Shown in pieces: positions 25,462 through 34,696 of a stretch of 64,000 nucleotides of DNA (positions are counted from its first letter, which is position 1; the number at the start of each line of letters is the position of its first letter). Source of the DNA: Arthrospira sp. PCC 9108 (GTDB lineage: Bacteria > Cyanobacteriota > Cyanobacteriia > Cyanobacteriales > Microcoleaceae); assembly GCA_016745315.1 (NCBI GenBank), contig CP066886.1, positions 3,100,501 through 3,164,500 on the forward strand, in the 5' to 3' direction. The notes beneath the pieces were generated by a model. It saw only the letters and a list, made by a program, of their open reading frames with translations. It had not been told where the DNA came from and searched no databases. The position numbers and the translations under genes were made by a program.

Positions 25462-26328
25462 GTGGACTTAAATCAAATTTTTAACACTGAAAATCCCATC
25501 ATTGGAGTAGTGCATCTGCTGCCGCTTCCCACCTCCCCTCGATGGGGTGGGGATATCAAAGCAGTAATCGATCGCGCTGAACAAGAAGCAACTGCCCTCG
25601 CCTCCGGGGGTGTACATGGTATAATTGTCGAGAACTTTTTTGATTCTCCCTTTGCTAAAGATAAGGTAGATCCAGCGGTGGTCAGCGCCATGACCATGAT
25701 TATCCAACGGCTGATGAATCTAGTTACAGTCCCCCTGGGAGTCAATGTCTTGCGAAATGACGGTGAAAGCGCTTTGGCGATCGCATCCTGTGTAGGAGCC
25801 CAATTCATTCGTGTCAACGTCTTAAACGGCGTGATGGCTACCGACCAGGGAATAATTGAAGGCAATGCTCACCGACTCCTGCGCTATCGTCGAGAATTAG
25901 GAAGCGATGTTAAAATATTGGCAGATGTCCTAGTCAAACATGGCCGACCTCTGGGTTCTCCCAATCTGACAACAGCAGTTAAGGAAACCACAGAACGAGC
26001 CTTAGCTGATGGAATTATTCTATCAGGCTGGTCTACTGGTAGTCCCCCTAGTCTGGAAGACCTGGAACTAGCGCGGACTGCAGCGGGTGATACTCCCGTA
26101 TTTATCGGCAGTGGGGCTGATTATGAAAATATTTCTACCCTCATTAAAGCTGCTGATGGCGTGATTGTTGCCAGTTCCCTTAAACGACATGGCCGCATTA
26201 GTCAACCTATTGATCCCAGTCGCGTTAGTCAGTTTGTCGAGGCTATGGGGCGTGGTTTACAGCCAGGAACAACAGACCCCTGGACACTTAAACCACAGTC
26301 GGAACTACCTAGTAAACTGAAACCCTAA
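25462..26328 (+). CDS. btpA: BtpA family protein (photosystem I biogenesis)
   Basis: The 288-residue protein is a full-length BtpA homologue: NPIIGVVHLLPLPTSPRWGG at the N-terminus, GVHGIIVENFFDSPF, VPLGVNVLRNDGESALAIAS and ADGIILSGWSTGSPPSLEDL. In Synechocystis BtpA stabilises photosystem I reaction-centre proteins and is an extrinsic thylakoid protein. The fold is a TIM-barrel. The start is a GTG at 25462 (MDLNQIFN), in agreement with the family start. A VKOR-family gene follows 22 bp downstream. Confidence 0.9.
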   Translation: MDLNQIFNTENPIIGVVHLLPLPTSPRWGGDIKAVIDRAEQEATALASGGVHGIIVENFFDSPFAKDKVDPAVVSAMTMIIQRLMNLVTVPLGVNVLRNDGESALAIASCVGAQFIRVNVLNGVMATDQGIIEGNAHRLLRYRRELGSDVKILADVLVKHGRPLGSPNLTTAVKETTERALADGIILSGWSTGSPPSLEDLELARTAAGDTPVFIGSGADYENISTLIKAADGVIVASSLKRHGRISQPIDPSRVSQFVEAMGRGLQPGTTDPWTLKPQSELPSKLKP

Positions 26329-26350
26329 TCAGAAACTGAAAACATTTCCT

Positions 26351-27271
26351 ATGGTTAGCAGTCCTTCTACTCCCTGGATTTATCGCCACTCTCGTCTAAT
26401 TATTCTCACCATCGCTATTATAGGGGCGATCGAAACTGCCTATTTAACTGCGATTAAACTCTTGGGGGGAGTGGCTGTCTGTCCTACCCAAGGATGTCAT
26501 GAAGTTCTCAATAGTCCATTAGCCACCGTGGCGGGGATACCCATTAGCCTATTTGGGTTTTTAGCCTATTTCACTATGGCAAGTCTAGCCGCTACTCCCT
26601 GGCTGGTCAATCCCTCCAGTCAAAAAAACCTACGGACTAAATTAGAAGCCGCTACCTGGTGGATTATGTTTAGTTTGGCTACCGCTATGGCGGTTATGAG
26701 TGGCTTTTTGATGTATCTGCTGGCCTTTGAACTGCAAGCCTTTTGTCCCTACTGTGTGGCTTCTGCGATTTTCTCCATTAGTCTCTTTGTCCTGACTATG
26801 GTGGGGCGATTTTGGGATGATTTCGGACAACAGCTTTTAGTTGGGGTGGCTGTGACTATGGTGGCTTTGGTCACTCTCCTGGGGGTTTATGATGCACAAC
26901 CTACCTCAGCCACTCCACCGCCTACCCTCGTCAGCCGTCAGATTACTACTAATTCAGGCGCGGCGGAAATATCCCTCGCTACCCATCTTCAACAGATTGG
27001 CGCTCAAACTTTTGGTGCTTATTGGTGTCCCCATTGCTACGAACAAAAGCAGCTTTTTGGCCGTCAGGCTTTTGCTATACTAGATTATGTAGAGTGCGAT
27101 CCACAGGGTCCTAACGCACGACCACAACTGTGTCAACAAGCTGGAATTAATGCTTATCCGACTTGGGAAATTAACCAAAAATTCTACCAGGGACGGTTAT
27201 CTTTACAAAAACTGGCGGAGTTGTCTGGTTATGAAGACAGACAGGATTTTGCTAATTCTCCCTTTGATTAA
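26351..27271 (+). CDS. VKOR-family disulfide-forming enzyme with thioredoxin-like domain
   Basis: The 306-residue membrane protein joins a vitamin K epoxide reductase domain to a thioredoxin-like domain. The VKOR part has four to five membrane helices, the loop cysteines VCPTQGCHEVLNSPL (about residues 40-55) and the quinone-side CPYC motif in FELQAFCPYCVASAIF (about residue 135). The C-terminal domain (about 215-300) has CPHC in FGAYWCPHCYEQKQLFG. In cyanobacteria such fusions (LTO1/VKOR type) oxidise cysteines in lumen or periplasmic proteins and help photosystem assembly. All four redox motifs are intact. The gene follows btpA closely, suggesting co-expression. Confidence 0.9.
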   Translation: MVSSPSTPWIYRHSRLIILTIAIIGAIETAYLTAIKLLGGVAVCPTQGCHEVLNSPLATVAGIPISLFGFLAYFTMASLAATPWLVNPSSQKNLRTKLEAATWWIMFSLATAMAVMSGFLMYLLAFELQAFCPYCVASAIFSISLFVLTMVGRFWDDFGQQLLVGVAVTMVALVTLLGVYDAQPTSATPPPTLVSRQITTNSGAAEISLATHLQQIGAQTFGAYWCPHCYEQKQLFGRQAFAILDYVECDPQGPNARPQLCQQAGINAYPTWEINQKFYQGRLSLQKLAELSGYEDRQDFANSPFD

Positions 27272-27375
27272 CTTTCACAGCTTCTGAGGTTGAGCGATCG
27301 CTCTCACCATAATTTTAACTGTCTATAATCAGGGTGGGTCTGAGTTCCATCACATTTGTAGGGATAAGCGATCGG

Positions 27376-29565
27376 ATGTTCATAATCTTCCAGGGACTTG
27401 CTCAGTATCCTCAACAGGGTTTAACTTCCCTAAAATTATGGTTTTTGGAACGTAAGCACATCTGGATTACCTCTTCTGGAGTGGCGGCGGCGGTGCTTCT
27501 GGTCAGGTTTTTAGGACTTCTACAAACCTCGGAATTAGCTGTTTTTGATGTGTTAGTCCGGGCTCGTCCTCCAGAAACTCCAGAAGACCGGATTGTGATT
27601 ATTGGTATTGATGAACAGGATTTAAGAGAGTATGGGTTTCCGGTTGCTGATGAGATTTTAGCTGATTTATTAGACATTATTAATGACGCAGAACCTAGGG
27701 CGATCGGTTTAGATTTATATCGGGGTATACCCATGGAACCCGGTCACGCTCAATTGACCGAAGCCTTAATAAATATCCCTAATTTAATTGGTATTGAACT
27801 ACTGGAAACTCTCAAAGTTGCCGCCGTTCCACCTCCCCCGGCTTTGGCGGAAATAGGTATGATCGGATTTAATAACTTTGTCATTGACTCCGATGGTCGC
27901 GTTCGTCGCAATTTATTATATGCTGGTAATTCTGATGGTCAAACCCGACGTAGTTTTGCCCTTCAGTTGGCTTTAATAGAACTCAAATATCAAGGCATTT
28001 TTCCAATTTTAACTGATAATTCTGAAGTGGAATTTAATGGGGTAGTTTTTCCCAGATTTCAACCTAATGATGGCCCTTATGTCCGCGCTGATAATGGTGG
28101 TTATCAAGTATTAGCTAATTTTCGCAATCCCGCCGTAGGTTTTCAAACGGTTTCCCTCAGAGATGTCTTAAATGGAAATATCCCACCATCTCTATTTAAC
28201 GATCGCATTGTCATGATTGGCTCTACGGCTTTTAGTGTTAAAGATTTTCATTTGACCCCCTACAGTAGCAGTCTATTTGAAGAACCTCGTTTTATTTATG
28301 GCGTGGAACTTCATGCTAATTTTCTCAGCCAAATTTTAACTACCGTCCTAGAAGACCGTCCCCTGATGTCTACTTGGTCAGAAACTGTAGAATGGCTATG
28401 GATTATCTTCTGGTCTTGGGTCGGTGCTAGTTTGTCCTGGAAACTGCGATCGCCCTATCGTTCCACATTAATGATTATTGTCATTGGCGGCGGTATCTTG
28501 ACCGGCGCTTATCTACTGCTTTTAATGGGTTGGTGGATTCCGGTTGTACCACCTTTAATTACCCTGGGAGGTTCGGGAATTGTCGTCACCACTTACTTAG
28601 CACATATTCAAGAAGAATTTAAACGCTCAACCGATTTCCTTAATAGTATTATTAACACCATTCCTGACCCCATCTATGTCAAAACTAAAGACCATAAAAA
28701 AATGGTGGTTAATCAAGCCTATTCGCGATTGGTAGGGTTTCCAGCGGACATAATTTTGCAGAAAAGTGACCATGATTTATTCCCTCCCGCAGAGGCTAAG
28801 GTTTTTTATCAACAGGATGAACTGGCTTTTCAGACTAACTGGGAACAGGAAAATGAGGAAAAATTAACTGATGCTAGTGGCGTAACGCACTGGATTGCGA
28901 CTAAGCGATCGCTTCATCAAGACGCAGCAGGTAATCTCTTTTTAGTTGGTATAATTCGCGATATTACCGAACGCAAAAAATCCGAAGAAACCCTCCGCAA
29001 ACTAGCCGAACAGTTAGAAAAATATAACGCTGAACTCCAGCAAAGGGCTGACCATGACCCTCTCACAGGTTTACCCAATCGCCAACTATTTGAGGAACGC
29101 CTTACCCAAGCCTTAGTATGGGCTGATACTAATCAAAAATTCGTCGGGCTATTTTTTCTTGACCTTAACAATTTTAAACCTATTAACGACCAATACGGAC
29201 ACCATGTCGGCGATTTAGTGCTTAAACTGGTCGCCGAACGTTTGCGAGGCTGTTTACGCGCTAGTGACACCGTGAGTCGCCTTGGGGGTGATGAATTTAC
29301 TGTCATCTTACCAGGAATCCCTAGCCATGCTGATGCGGTCAAGGTGGCGGAAAAAATCCTAGACCAGGTAACTCAAGAGTCAGAACTCAATGGCTATATT
29401 ATTACCATTGGTGTGAGTATCGGAATTAGCCTCTATCCCCTCGATAGCCAAGATTATGAAACCTTAGTCCAAAAAGCTGATGCGGCTATGTATAGGGCTA
29501 AAAGCCGACATCAGAACTCCTATGAGTTGACCCCTCCTGTCGAACCCAATATCAGAGAATCTTGA
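27376..29565 (+). CDS. CHASE2-PAS-GGDEF diguanylate cyclase
   Basis: The protein has a CHASE2 sensor domain (about residues 55-330) between an N-terminal hydrophobic helix and three C-terminal membrane helices (about 335-410, including ILTGAYLLLLMGWWIPVVPP). A PAS domain follows (about 415-545; DFLNSIINTIPDPIYVKTKD), then a GGDEF domain (about 570-720). The catalytic motif RLGGDEFTVIL is intact. RASD lies five residues before it, a classical I-site, so product inhibition by c-di-GMP is likely. There is no EAL domain. The frame allows a GTG start at 27334, but TATAAT at 27324-27329 is so close that the ATG at 27376, with AGGG 12 nt upstream, is the better choice. The sensed signal is unknown. 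Confidence 0.88.
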   Translation: MFIIFQGLAQYPQQGLTSLKLWFLERKHIWITSSGVAAAVLLVRFLGLLQTSELAVFDVLVRARPPETPEDRIVIIGIDEQDLREYGFPVADEILADLLDIINDAEPRAIGLDLYRGIPMEPGHAQLTEALINIPNLIGIELLETLKVAAVPPPPALAEIGMIGFNNFVIDSDGRVRRNLLYAGNSDGQTRRSFALQLALIELKYQGIFPILTDNSEVEFNGVVFPRFQPNDGPYVRADNGGYQVLANFRNPAVGFQTVSLRDVLNGNIPPSLFNDRIVMIGSTAFSVKDFHLTPYSSSLFEEPRFIYGVELHANFLSQILTTVLEDRPLMSTWSETVEWLWIIFWSWVGASLSWKLRSPYRSTLMIIVIGGGILTGAYLLLLMGWWIPVVPPLITLGGSGIVVTTYLAHIQEEFKRSTDFLNSIINTIPDPIYVKTKDHKKMVVNQAYSRLVGFPADIILQKSDHDLFPPAEAKVFYQQDELAFQTNWEQENEEKLTDASGVTHWIATKRSLHQDAAGNLFLVGIIRDITERKKSEETLRKLAEQLEKYNAELQQRADHDPLTGLPNRQLFEERLTQALVWADTNQKFVGLFFLDLNNFKPINDQYGHHVGDLVLKLVAERLRGCLRASDTVSRLGGDEFTVILPGIPSHADAVKVAEKILDQVTQESELNGYIITIGVSIGISLYPLDSQDYETLVQKADAAMYRAKSRHQNSYELTPPVEPNIRES

Positions 29566-29805
29566 CTTGTATAAAAATACCTATTCCTGTATATTAGATG
29601 TTGAGGGTCTATATCTTAAAACTTAACAATTCTTTACAAAAGCTAGATCCGTGGCAGGATACCACTTTAGAGATTGTGTTTTGGCTCAGTAGCCCCTTGT
29701 AGGAAAATACATCCGTAAAATCACTGATATAATAAAAAGTAGACAGTAAAGGGAATCTATGAGCCGATAATCAGGCGATTGAGTTCACAGAGGTTATGTT
29801 CCATT

Positions 29806-30015
29806 ATGAGATGCTTACTCAAATTTACAACTGTCTTAGTTTTAGTCGTCGGGTCTGCGTTCAGCATAACCACTGTTGCTGAGGCGAGAAGCTCGTCCAT
29901 AGGTGACGAAGTTGTAACAGCCTGCAATAATCCCTTTAATGCTTCAGCCTGTCAAGCTCAAGATCCACCTGTTAATGATACTCCTAACTCAGGAGGCGGT
30001 GGGGGCGCTTATTAA
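29806..30015 (+). CDS. Small secreted protein with signal peptide
   Basis: The ATG at 29806 starts 69 codons with a clear signal peptide: MRCLLKFTTVLVLVVGSAFS followed by ITTVAEARS, with likely cleavage after AEA. The mature part is about 40 residues, contains two Cys (CNNPFNASACQAQDPP) and ends in a Gly run. A TTG at 29779 would add nine residues and is less likely. TATAAT at 29728-29733 could be a -10 box. No family is recognised; the two cysteines could form a disulfide in the periplasm. Confidence 0.65.
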   Translation: MRCLLKFTTVLVLVVGSAFSITTVAEARSSSIGDEVVTACNNPFNASACQAQDPPVNDTPNSGGGGGAY

Positions 30016-30121
30016 TAATTAATGAGATGAGGGCTGGTTCAGCCATCTGTGAGGTTTTCAGCCATTGGCGTACATCAGTTGTCAATGCTCCGGTCGTCAT
30101 ACCTATTTGCCGATTCTGAAG

Positions 30122-30733
30122 CTACTGGCTGTCATTAAAAGTCCGGGGTGAATTGTCGGCAAAAAAACATTTTCTTTTCAGGGCTTTTGACAATAACTGA
30201 TTATATTGATTTTTACTGATAATAAAGGCTCCAAACCGCTCTAAATGAGGGTTAGTCATTTGGGCATCAAATAGGACAAAATCCCGTTTTCGCAGGTGTT
30301 CGACTAGCTTCACCATCGCCACTTTTGAACCGTTAGGAATATTAAAGAACATAGACTCGCCGATAAAAGCGCCGCCGATCGCAATTCCCAAAATCCCCCC
30401 AGCCAGGCGATCGCCCTCCCAGGTCTCGAAACTATAAGCCCATCCCTGGCTATTTAACAGTCGATAAATCCGCTTTAATTCCCCAGAAATCCAAGTATTT
30501 TCTCGGTCAGCGCAGCCTTGAATGACCGCCTCAAAATCCCGATTAATAGCAACTTGAAAGCGATTTTGATTAAGGAATCGTTGAAGCGATCGCGGATAGT
30601 GGAAGCGTTGATCTAGGGGAATCAAAGCCCGTTGGTGGCTGCTGTACCATCCTAGGGAGTCTTCCCCATCATTTGCCATCAAGAAATACCCTTGAGCATA
30701 TCCTTCAATAATCGCCGATATATCATATTGCAT
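30122..30733 (-). CDS. aat: Leucyl/phenylalanyl-tRNA-protein transferase
   Basis: This 203-residue protein matches Aat: IIEGYAQGYFLMAND, LGWYSSHQRALIPLD, the GNAT-like core WEGDRLAGGILGIAIGGAFIGESMFF and the typical KVAMVKLVEHLRKRDFVLFD followed by NPHLERFGA. The enzyme transfers Leu or Phe from aminoacyl-tRNA to proteins with basic N-termini, marking them for ClpSAP degradation (N-end rule). The length is in the range of short cyanobacterial forms. It is transcribed divergently from the hypothetical gene at 30796, with a 62-bp shared upstream region. Confidence 0.92.
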   Translation of the reverse strand: MQYDISAIIEGYAQGYFLMANDGEDSLGWYSSHQRALIPLDQRFHYPRSLQRFLNQNRFQVAINRDFEAVIQGCADRENTWISGELKRIYRLLNSQGWAYSFETWEGDRLAGGILGIAIGGAFIGESMFFNIPNGSKVAMVKLVEHLRKRDFVLFDAQMTNPHLERFGAFIISKNQYNQLLSKALKRKCFFADNSPRTFNDSQ

Positions 30734-30795
30734 ATTACCAGAAATGTGATAGGATATTAAATTGGTCTATAATTAGTTTTTATCAAGTCAGTAAT

Positions 30796-31275
30796 ATGGT
30801 GAATAATCCTTCTTATCCGATGCTTGAGCATACTTTGAGTCAACTGTTAAACCAAACCGAAAAAGATTGGGGATATTTACGGATCCACAAAGTTGATAAT
30901 GCTTACACTGTCAGAATGTGGGGTTCAACGGACACAATTTTACGGTTTCAGAGTAATGAAAATACTCGGTCCTATCGTCTATTTTGGTATCGTCGCCCCA
31001 AGCCGTCAGTATCAATTCAGAGTCGCACCACCACCAATAAAGTTTTAGACCCCAAAACCAAAACCTATAAGGTCAAGAAGTATAAAACCTATCAAGTGTG
31101 CTGCAAAATCGAGGCTAACCAGGTAGAATCATCGATTAACCGCATATTTGCGGAAATGGTGAGAGTTCACCTAGTAGCATTGATCGAAGCTAGAATAGAG
31201 CAACTGGACCGAGATGATCACACTGGGACAGAAAAAACCTTAGAGTCACCAGTTGTGACTGTCATTCAAAACTAA
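30796..31275 (+). CDS. Conserved-looking hypothetical protein, 159 residues
   Basis: A soluble basic protein with helix EHTLSQLLNQTEKDWGYLRI, several beta-like stretches (NAYTVRMWGSTDTILRFQSN) and a Lys/Thr-rich middle (DPKTKTYKVKKYKTYQVCCK). The C-terminal helix ALIEARIEQLDRDD ends in an acidic tail. No domain is recognised. The composition, start codon and codon usage look like a real chromosomal gene. It precedes another small hypothetical gene on the same strand by 25 bp. Confidence 0.6.
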   Translation: MVNNPSYPMLEHTLSQLLNQTEKDWGYLRIHKVDNAYTVRMWGSTDTILRFQSNENTRSYRLFWYRRPKPSVSIQSRTTTNKVLDPKTKTYKVKKYKTYQVCCKIEANQVESSINRIFAEMVRVHLVALIEARIEQLDRDDHTGTEKTLESPVVTVIQN

Positions 31276-31300
31276 CTGACGCAAACACACTAGAGATCAT

Positions 31301-31636
31301 ATGATTATGGCTGAACCGCCCAAACCGATTACCCTACCCCCTGTTGAAAATCCCCTACAGGAAGGGGAGTGGCTGAAAAAGACCTTACATGACTGGCTCG
31401 ATCGCGAATTTATACCGGAAGCGGTGAACGCCGAAATAGCGGAACGCGCCTCACAGATTTTCGTGCGCCAGCGCATAGAGGGGGAAAACGACCTAGGCTG
31501 CTTAGTGATCGCCATTGTGACGGAAATGGAATCATTCGACTTTTCCAAAACCTTTTTTGGTGAGTTTGCGATCGCCAATGCCGTCAGCGATTTACTATTA
31601 CAGAGTCTAGGATACGAGCGTTGCTGCGGTCAGTAG
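31301..31636 (+). CDS. Hypothetical protein, 111 residues
   Basis: The product begins with a Pro-rich segment (MAEPPKPITLPPVENPLQEG) and continues as an acidic helical domain with WLKKTLHDWLDREFIPEAV, RIEGENDLGCLVIAIVTEME and SDLLLQSLGYERCCGQ at the end. I think it is a conserved cyanobacterial protein, but I cannot attach a family name or function. It is convergent with rpsN, whose stop lies 53 bp away. A second ATG two codons downstream is an equally good start. Confidence 0.6.
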   Translation: MIMAEPPKPITLPPVENPLQEGEWLKKTLHDWLDREFIPEAVNAEIAERASQIFVRQRIEGENDLGCLVIAIVTEMESFDFSKTFFGEFAIANAVSDLLLQSLGYERCCGQ

Positions 31637-31689
31637 AGAGTGTTGATCGGGAATCGGGGAATCATCCCAACTCCCCACCGACACCGATC

Positions 31690-31992
31690 CTACCAGCTAG
31701 ACTTAACCACACCGGGTAAAAGTCCCTGGTGAGCCATTTCTCGCAGTTGGTTGCGGCACAAGCCAAAATCGCGGTAATATCCCCTAGGCCGTCCGGTTAC
31801 CCAGCATCGATTCCGTATACGAGTCCGAGAACTGTTGCGGGGTAGTTGCTGGATCTGGCGGTGAATAGTCATTTTTTCGACCTGAGAAGTCGCACTATTA
31901 AACTGTTCTTTCAGTTCTTGGCGCTTGTCGGAATATTTATCAACCAATTGTTTGCGCTTTTTATCGCGCTCGATCATGCTTTTTTTAGCCAT
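31690..31992 (-). CDS. rpsN: 30S ribosomal protein S14
   Basis: The 100-residue protein is the zinc-free long form of S14: MAKKSMIERDKKRKQLV at the start and the conserved C-terminal block RNRCWVTGRPRGYYRDFGL followed by CRNQLREMAHQGLLPGV. S14 binds 16S rRNA in the head of the small subunit. Here it is not in a ribosomal protein operon but follows nth at 41 bp, as is common in cyanobacteria, where rpsN is detached. Confidence 0.95.
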   Translation of the reverse strand: MAKKSMIERDKKRKQLVDKYSDKRQELKEQFNSATSQVEKMTIHRQIQQLPRNSSRTRIRNRCWVTGRPRGYYRDFGLCRNQLREMAHQGLLPGVVKSSW

Positions 31993-32033
31993 TTTTAGAG
32001 TTAACGCCTCCTAATCAAGTTTAGATACTCCTA

Positions 32034-32687
32034 CTAGCCGATCTGTGCTGATGGGCATAAATCTGACAATTGACAATTGTAACACGCCGGATTGCGGGCT
32101 GTACAGATCTCACGCCCATGATAAATCAATCTGATCGACCAATTTTCCCAATCTGGCTGAGGTAGAACCTGCATCAAATCCCGCTCAATGCGAACGGGGT
32201 CTTGATGCTGAGTCAATCCCAGCCGTTGACTGAGACGACGCACATGGGTATCAACAGTCACGCCCATATTAATCCCGTAAGCATTAGCCATGACCACATT
32301 AGCGGTTTTACGGGCTACTCCCGGTAATTCGAGCAATTGTTCCATGCGTTTAGGAACTTCCCCGCCGAATTTCTCAGTAATGATCCGGCTTGATTCTTTA
32401 ATATGGCGAGCCTTGTTGCGATAAAATCCAGTCGATCGCACCAAAGTTTCCAACTCTTGCAAATCCGCCGTCCCCATAGAGAAAGCATCAGGAAAGCGCT
32501 TAAATAAAGCTGGTGTCACCTGATTAACCCGTTCATCAGTACATTGTGCTGAGAGGATAGTGGCTACCAATAGCTGTAAAGGTGTCTCATAGTTGAGAGT
32601 ACAAGCGGCATCAGGATATAAACGCTTGAGACGCACCAGAACTTCCAGGGCGCGATGTCGCAGTTTATGGTGTTCGTGGCTGCTCAT
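32034..32687 (-). CDS. nth: Endonuclease III (DNA glycosylase/AP lyase)
   Basis: The 217-residue enzyme repairs oxidised pyrimidines in DNA. The helix-hairpin-helix LLELPGVARKTANVVMANAY contains the catalytic Lys, and GVTVDTHVRRLSQRLGL the catalytic Asp. The iron-sulfur loop at the C-terminus has the Cys spacing C-x6-C-x2-C-x5-C (CTARNPACYNCQLSDLC). Length is normal for bacterial Nth. It lies 13 bp after rseP on the same strand and probably shares its transcript. Confidence 0.95.
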   Translation of the reverse strand: MSSHEHHKLRHRALEVLVRLKRLYPDAACTLNYETPLQLLVATILSAQCTDERVNQVTPALFKRFPDAFSMGTADLQELETLVRSTGFYRNKARHIKESSRIITEKFGGEVPKRMEQLLELPGVARKTANVVMANAYGINMGVTVDTHVRRLSQRLGLTQHQDPVRIERDLMQVLPQPDWENWSIRLIYHGREICTARNPACYNCQLSDLCPSAQIG

Positions 32688-32700
32688 ATTTTCATCAATC

Positions 32701-33813
32701 CTACTGGAGTAGCGATCGCACCCAACTGAGATCGGTTAAATTGGCAGTATCCCGAATAATCAGGAAAATACCCAACCCCAACAACAACATCAATCCGGTT
32801 TGCATGACGCTTTCTTGTACCCGTTCGGGTAAAGGTTTACCCCGTAGGGCTTCAATCAGCAGAAACGCCAACTGACCGCCATCAAGAGCCGGAAGAGGGA
32901 GGATGTTAATTATAGCGAGGTTGATGCTAATTAGGGCCGCAAATTGGAATAAATTACTGGCATCGGAACGGGCTATATTAGCACCGATCGCCACAATAGC
33001 GACGGGACCGGAAAGTTGGGGAGCCGTTTCCCGAAAATTATTAATCAGTTGGGAAAACCCCGCCAAGGTCAAGTTAAAAATCCGCTGAAATTCCTCAGCA
33101 CCTTTGACAAAGGCATCAATTATCCCATCAGCCTGATAACGGACGATTTCACCGTTAGGGCTCAGTTGTACTCCAATACGACCCTTACCATCGCCTCCCG
33201 GTTCTGGGGTAACTTCTACGGGGATAATGCGATCGCCCCGTTGAATTTCCATTTGTAGAGGTTGGTTAGGGTTAGACTGAATTACCTCAATCAAGTGGGT
33301 AATGGACTTCGACTCAGCTCCGAGTTGATCTCCATTCACCGATATGATTAGATCATTATCCTGAATCCCAGCTTTGGTCGCCGCTGAACTGACATCACTG
33401 GCTACAGAGGGGACTCGGACACCTGGTTGATAGTCAAAGTTGGGAACCCCAATCATTCCTACCTGAACCACTAATAACAAGTAGGCAAAAATCAAGTTAG
33501 CAATTACACCCGCACTGATTACGATCGCCCTATCTAAAATTGGTCGATTGCTCAACAGGTTTGGGTCATCTTTGGGGATTTCACTATCGGGATCTTCATC
33601 GGGAAAGCCGACAAAACCCCCCAAGGGAAACCCTCGCAGCGCATACTCGGTTTCTGGGCCTTGATATTTCCACAGAATTGGACCGAAGCCTATGGAGAAT
33701 CGATTAACGTGGATATGTTGGAGTCGCGCCGCCATGAAGTGGCCAAGCTCATGAACGACGATTAAGATTCCAAGAACCGCGATCGCAGCCAAAACTGACA
33801 TGAACAATTCCAA
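32701..33813 (-). CDS. rseP: RseP-type site-2 membrane zinc metalloprotease
   Basis: The 370-residue membrane protease has the zinc motif HELGHF within the first helix (ILIVVHELGHFMAARLQ, about residue 21), a PDZ domain in the middle (about 135-215; AGIQDNDLIISVNGDQLGA) and the second active-site motif NILPLPALDGGQLAFLLIE near residue 305. Four membrane helices are visible. S2P proteases cut regulatory membrane proteins such as anti-sigma factors. Two start codons are possible, at MELFMS and at the internal MSVLAA. It heads a likely rseP-nth-rpsN transcript. Confidence 0.9.
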   Translation of the reverse strand: MELFMSVLAAIAVLGILIVVHELGHFMAARLQHIHVNRFSIGFGPILWKYQGPETEYALRGFPLGGFVGFPDEDPDSEIPKDDPNLLSNRPILDRAIVISAGVIANLIFAYLLLVVQVGMIGVPNFDYQPGVRVPSVASDVSSAATKAGIQDNDLIISVNGDQLGAESKSITHLIEVIQSNPNQPLQMEIQRGDRIIPVEVTPEPGGDGKGRIGVQLSPNGEIVRYQADGIIDAFVKGAEEFQRIFNLTLAGFSQLINNFRETAPQLSGPVAIVAIGANIARSDASNLFQFAALISINLAIINILPLPALDGGQLAFLLIEALRGKPLPERVQESVMQTGLMLLLGLGIFLIIRDTANLTDLSWVRSLLQ

Positions 33814-33880
33814 ATATACTAACTACTAGGGTGATAATTTTGTCATTATATCACTGGTTTGGCTGTGTTGGGCTTGTGTT

Positions 33881-34696
33881 ATGTTGCTAATTTTTACTGA
33901 TTTAGACGGTACGTTACTAAATTCTGATGATTATGGCTACCATGGGGCGATAACGGCGATCGCAGACCTGCAACAACAACAGATCCCGATTATCCCCGTC
34001 ACTAGCAAAACTCGGGCTGAGGTGGAGGTATTATCGACAGAAATCGGGTTGACAGATTCGTTTATTGTGGAAAACGGCAGTGCTATTTTTATTCCCAAAC
34101 ATCAAGATTATCTTGTTTCTGAGGAACTGAAAATTTCGGGAAAATACTATTTGATGCAGTTGGGATGTGTTTATGCACAAGTGCGCCAAGGTTTGCGAGA
34201 GTTGATGGCGGCGATTGGTGAAGAGTTGACGGGGTTCGGTGATTTGACTATTGCCGAGATTATGCAGTTAACGGGTTTGTCTACTCAGGAAGCACAACGG
34301 GCAAAAAATCGAGAGTTTACTGAGCCTTTTATTACTCCTAAAAATGTGGATGCGGACAGGTTAGCACATCACCTAAAAGCCTTGGGGTTTAATGTGGTGG
34401 TTGGCGATCGCTTTTCTCATTTAATTGGACAGACGGCGGGAAAGGGTCGCGCGGTTCAATGGCTGGTTAATCAATATCAACAGGTTAATAGGGGGGAAAC
34501 TATTACGACTATTGGTTTGGGGAATAGTCCTAATGATTTGGCTATGTTGGAGGTGGTTGATGTTCCGATTATTATACCAGGAATAAAAGGGGTACATCCG
34601 GGTTTGGCTAATCAAGGTTGGCAAGTGGCTCCTTTTCCCGGTTCTGTGGGTTGGGGGGTGGCTGTGGCTGAGGAGGTGAAAGGGTTAATATACTGA
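33881..34696 (+). CDS. HAD-family mannosyl-3-phosphoglycerate phosphatase-like protein
   Basis: The 271-residue protein carries HAD motif I (FTDLDGTLLNSD) at the N-terminus, motif II in VTSKTRAEVEVL, and the late motifs in ITTIGLGNSPNDLAMLEVVD. Together with GKGRAVQWLVNQYQ this fits the MPGP/glucosyl-3-phosphoglycerate phosphatase subfamily, which removes phosphate in the synthesis of mannosylglycerate or glucosylglycerate, compatible solutes. No matching synthase gene is seen in the window, so the substrate is open. The last 89 bp overlap the end of the convergent cytosine methyltransferase gene. Confidence 0.82.
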   Translation: MLLIFTDLDGTLLNSDDYGYHGAITAIADLQQQQIPIIPVTSKTRAEVEVLSTEIGLTDSFIVENGSAIFIPKHQDYLVSEELKISGKYYLMQLGCVYAQVRQGLRELMAAIGEELTGFGDLTIAEIMQLTGLSTQEAQRAKNREFTEPFITPKNVDADRLAHHLKALGFNVVVGDRFSHLIGQTAGKGRAVQWLVNQYQQVNRGETITTIGLGNSPNDLAMLEVVDVPIIIPGIKGVHPGLANQGWQVAPFPGSVGWGVAVAEEVKGLIY

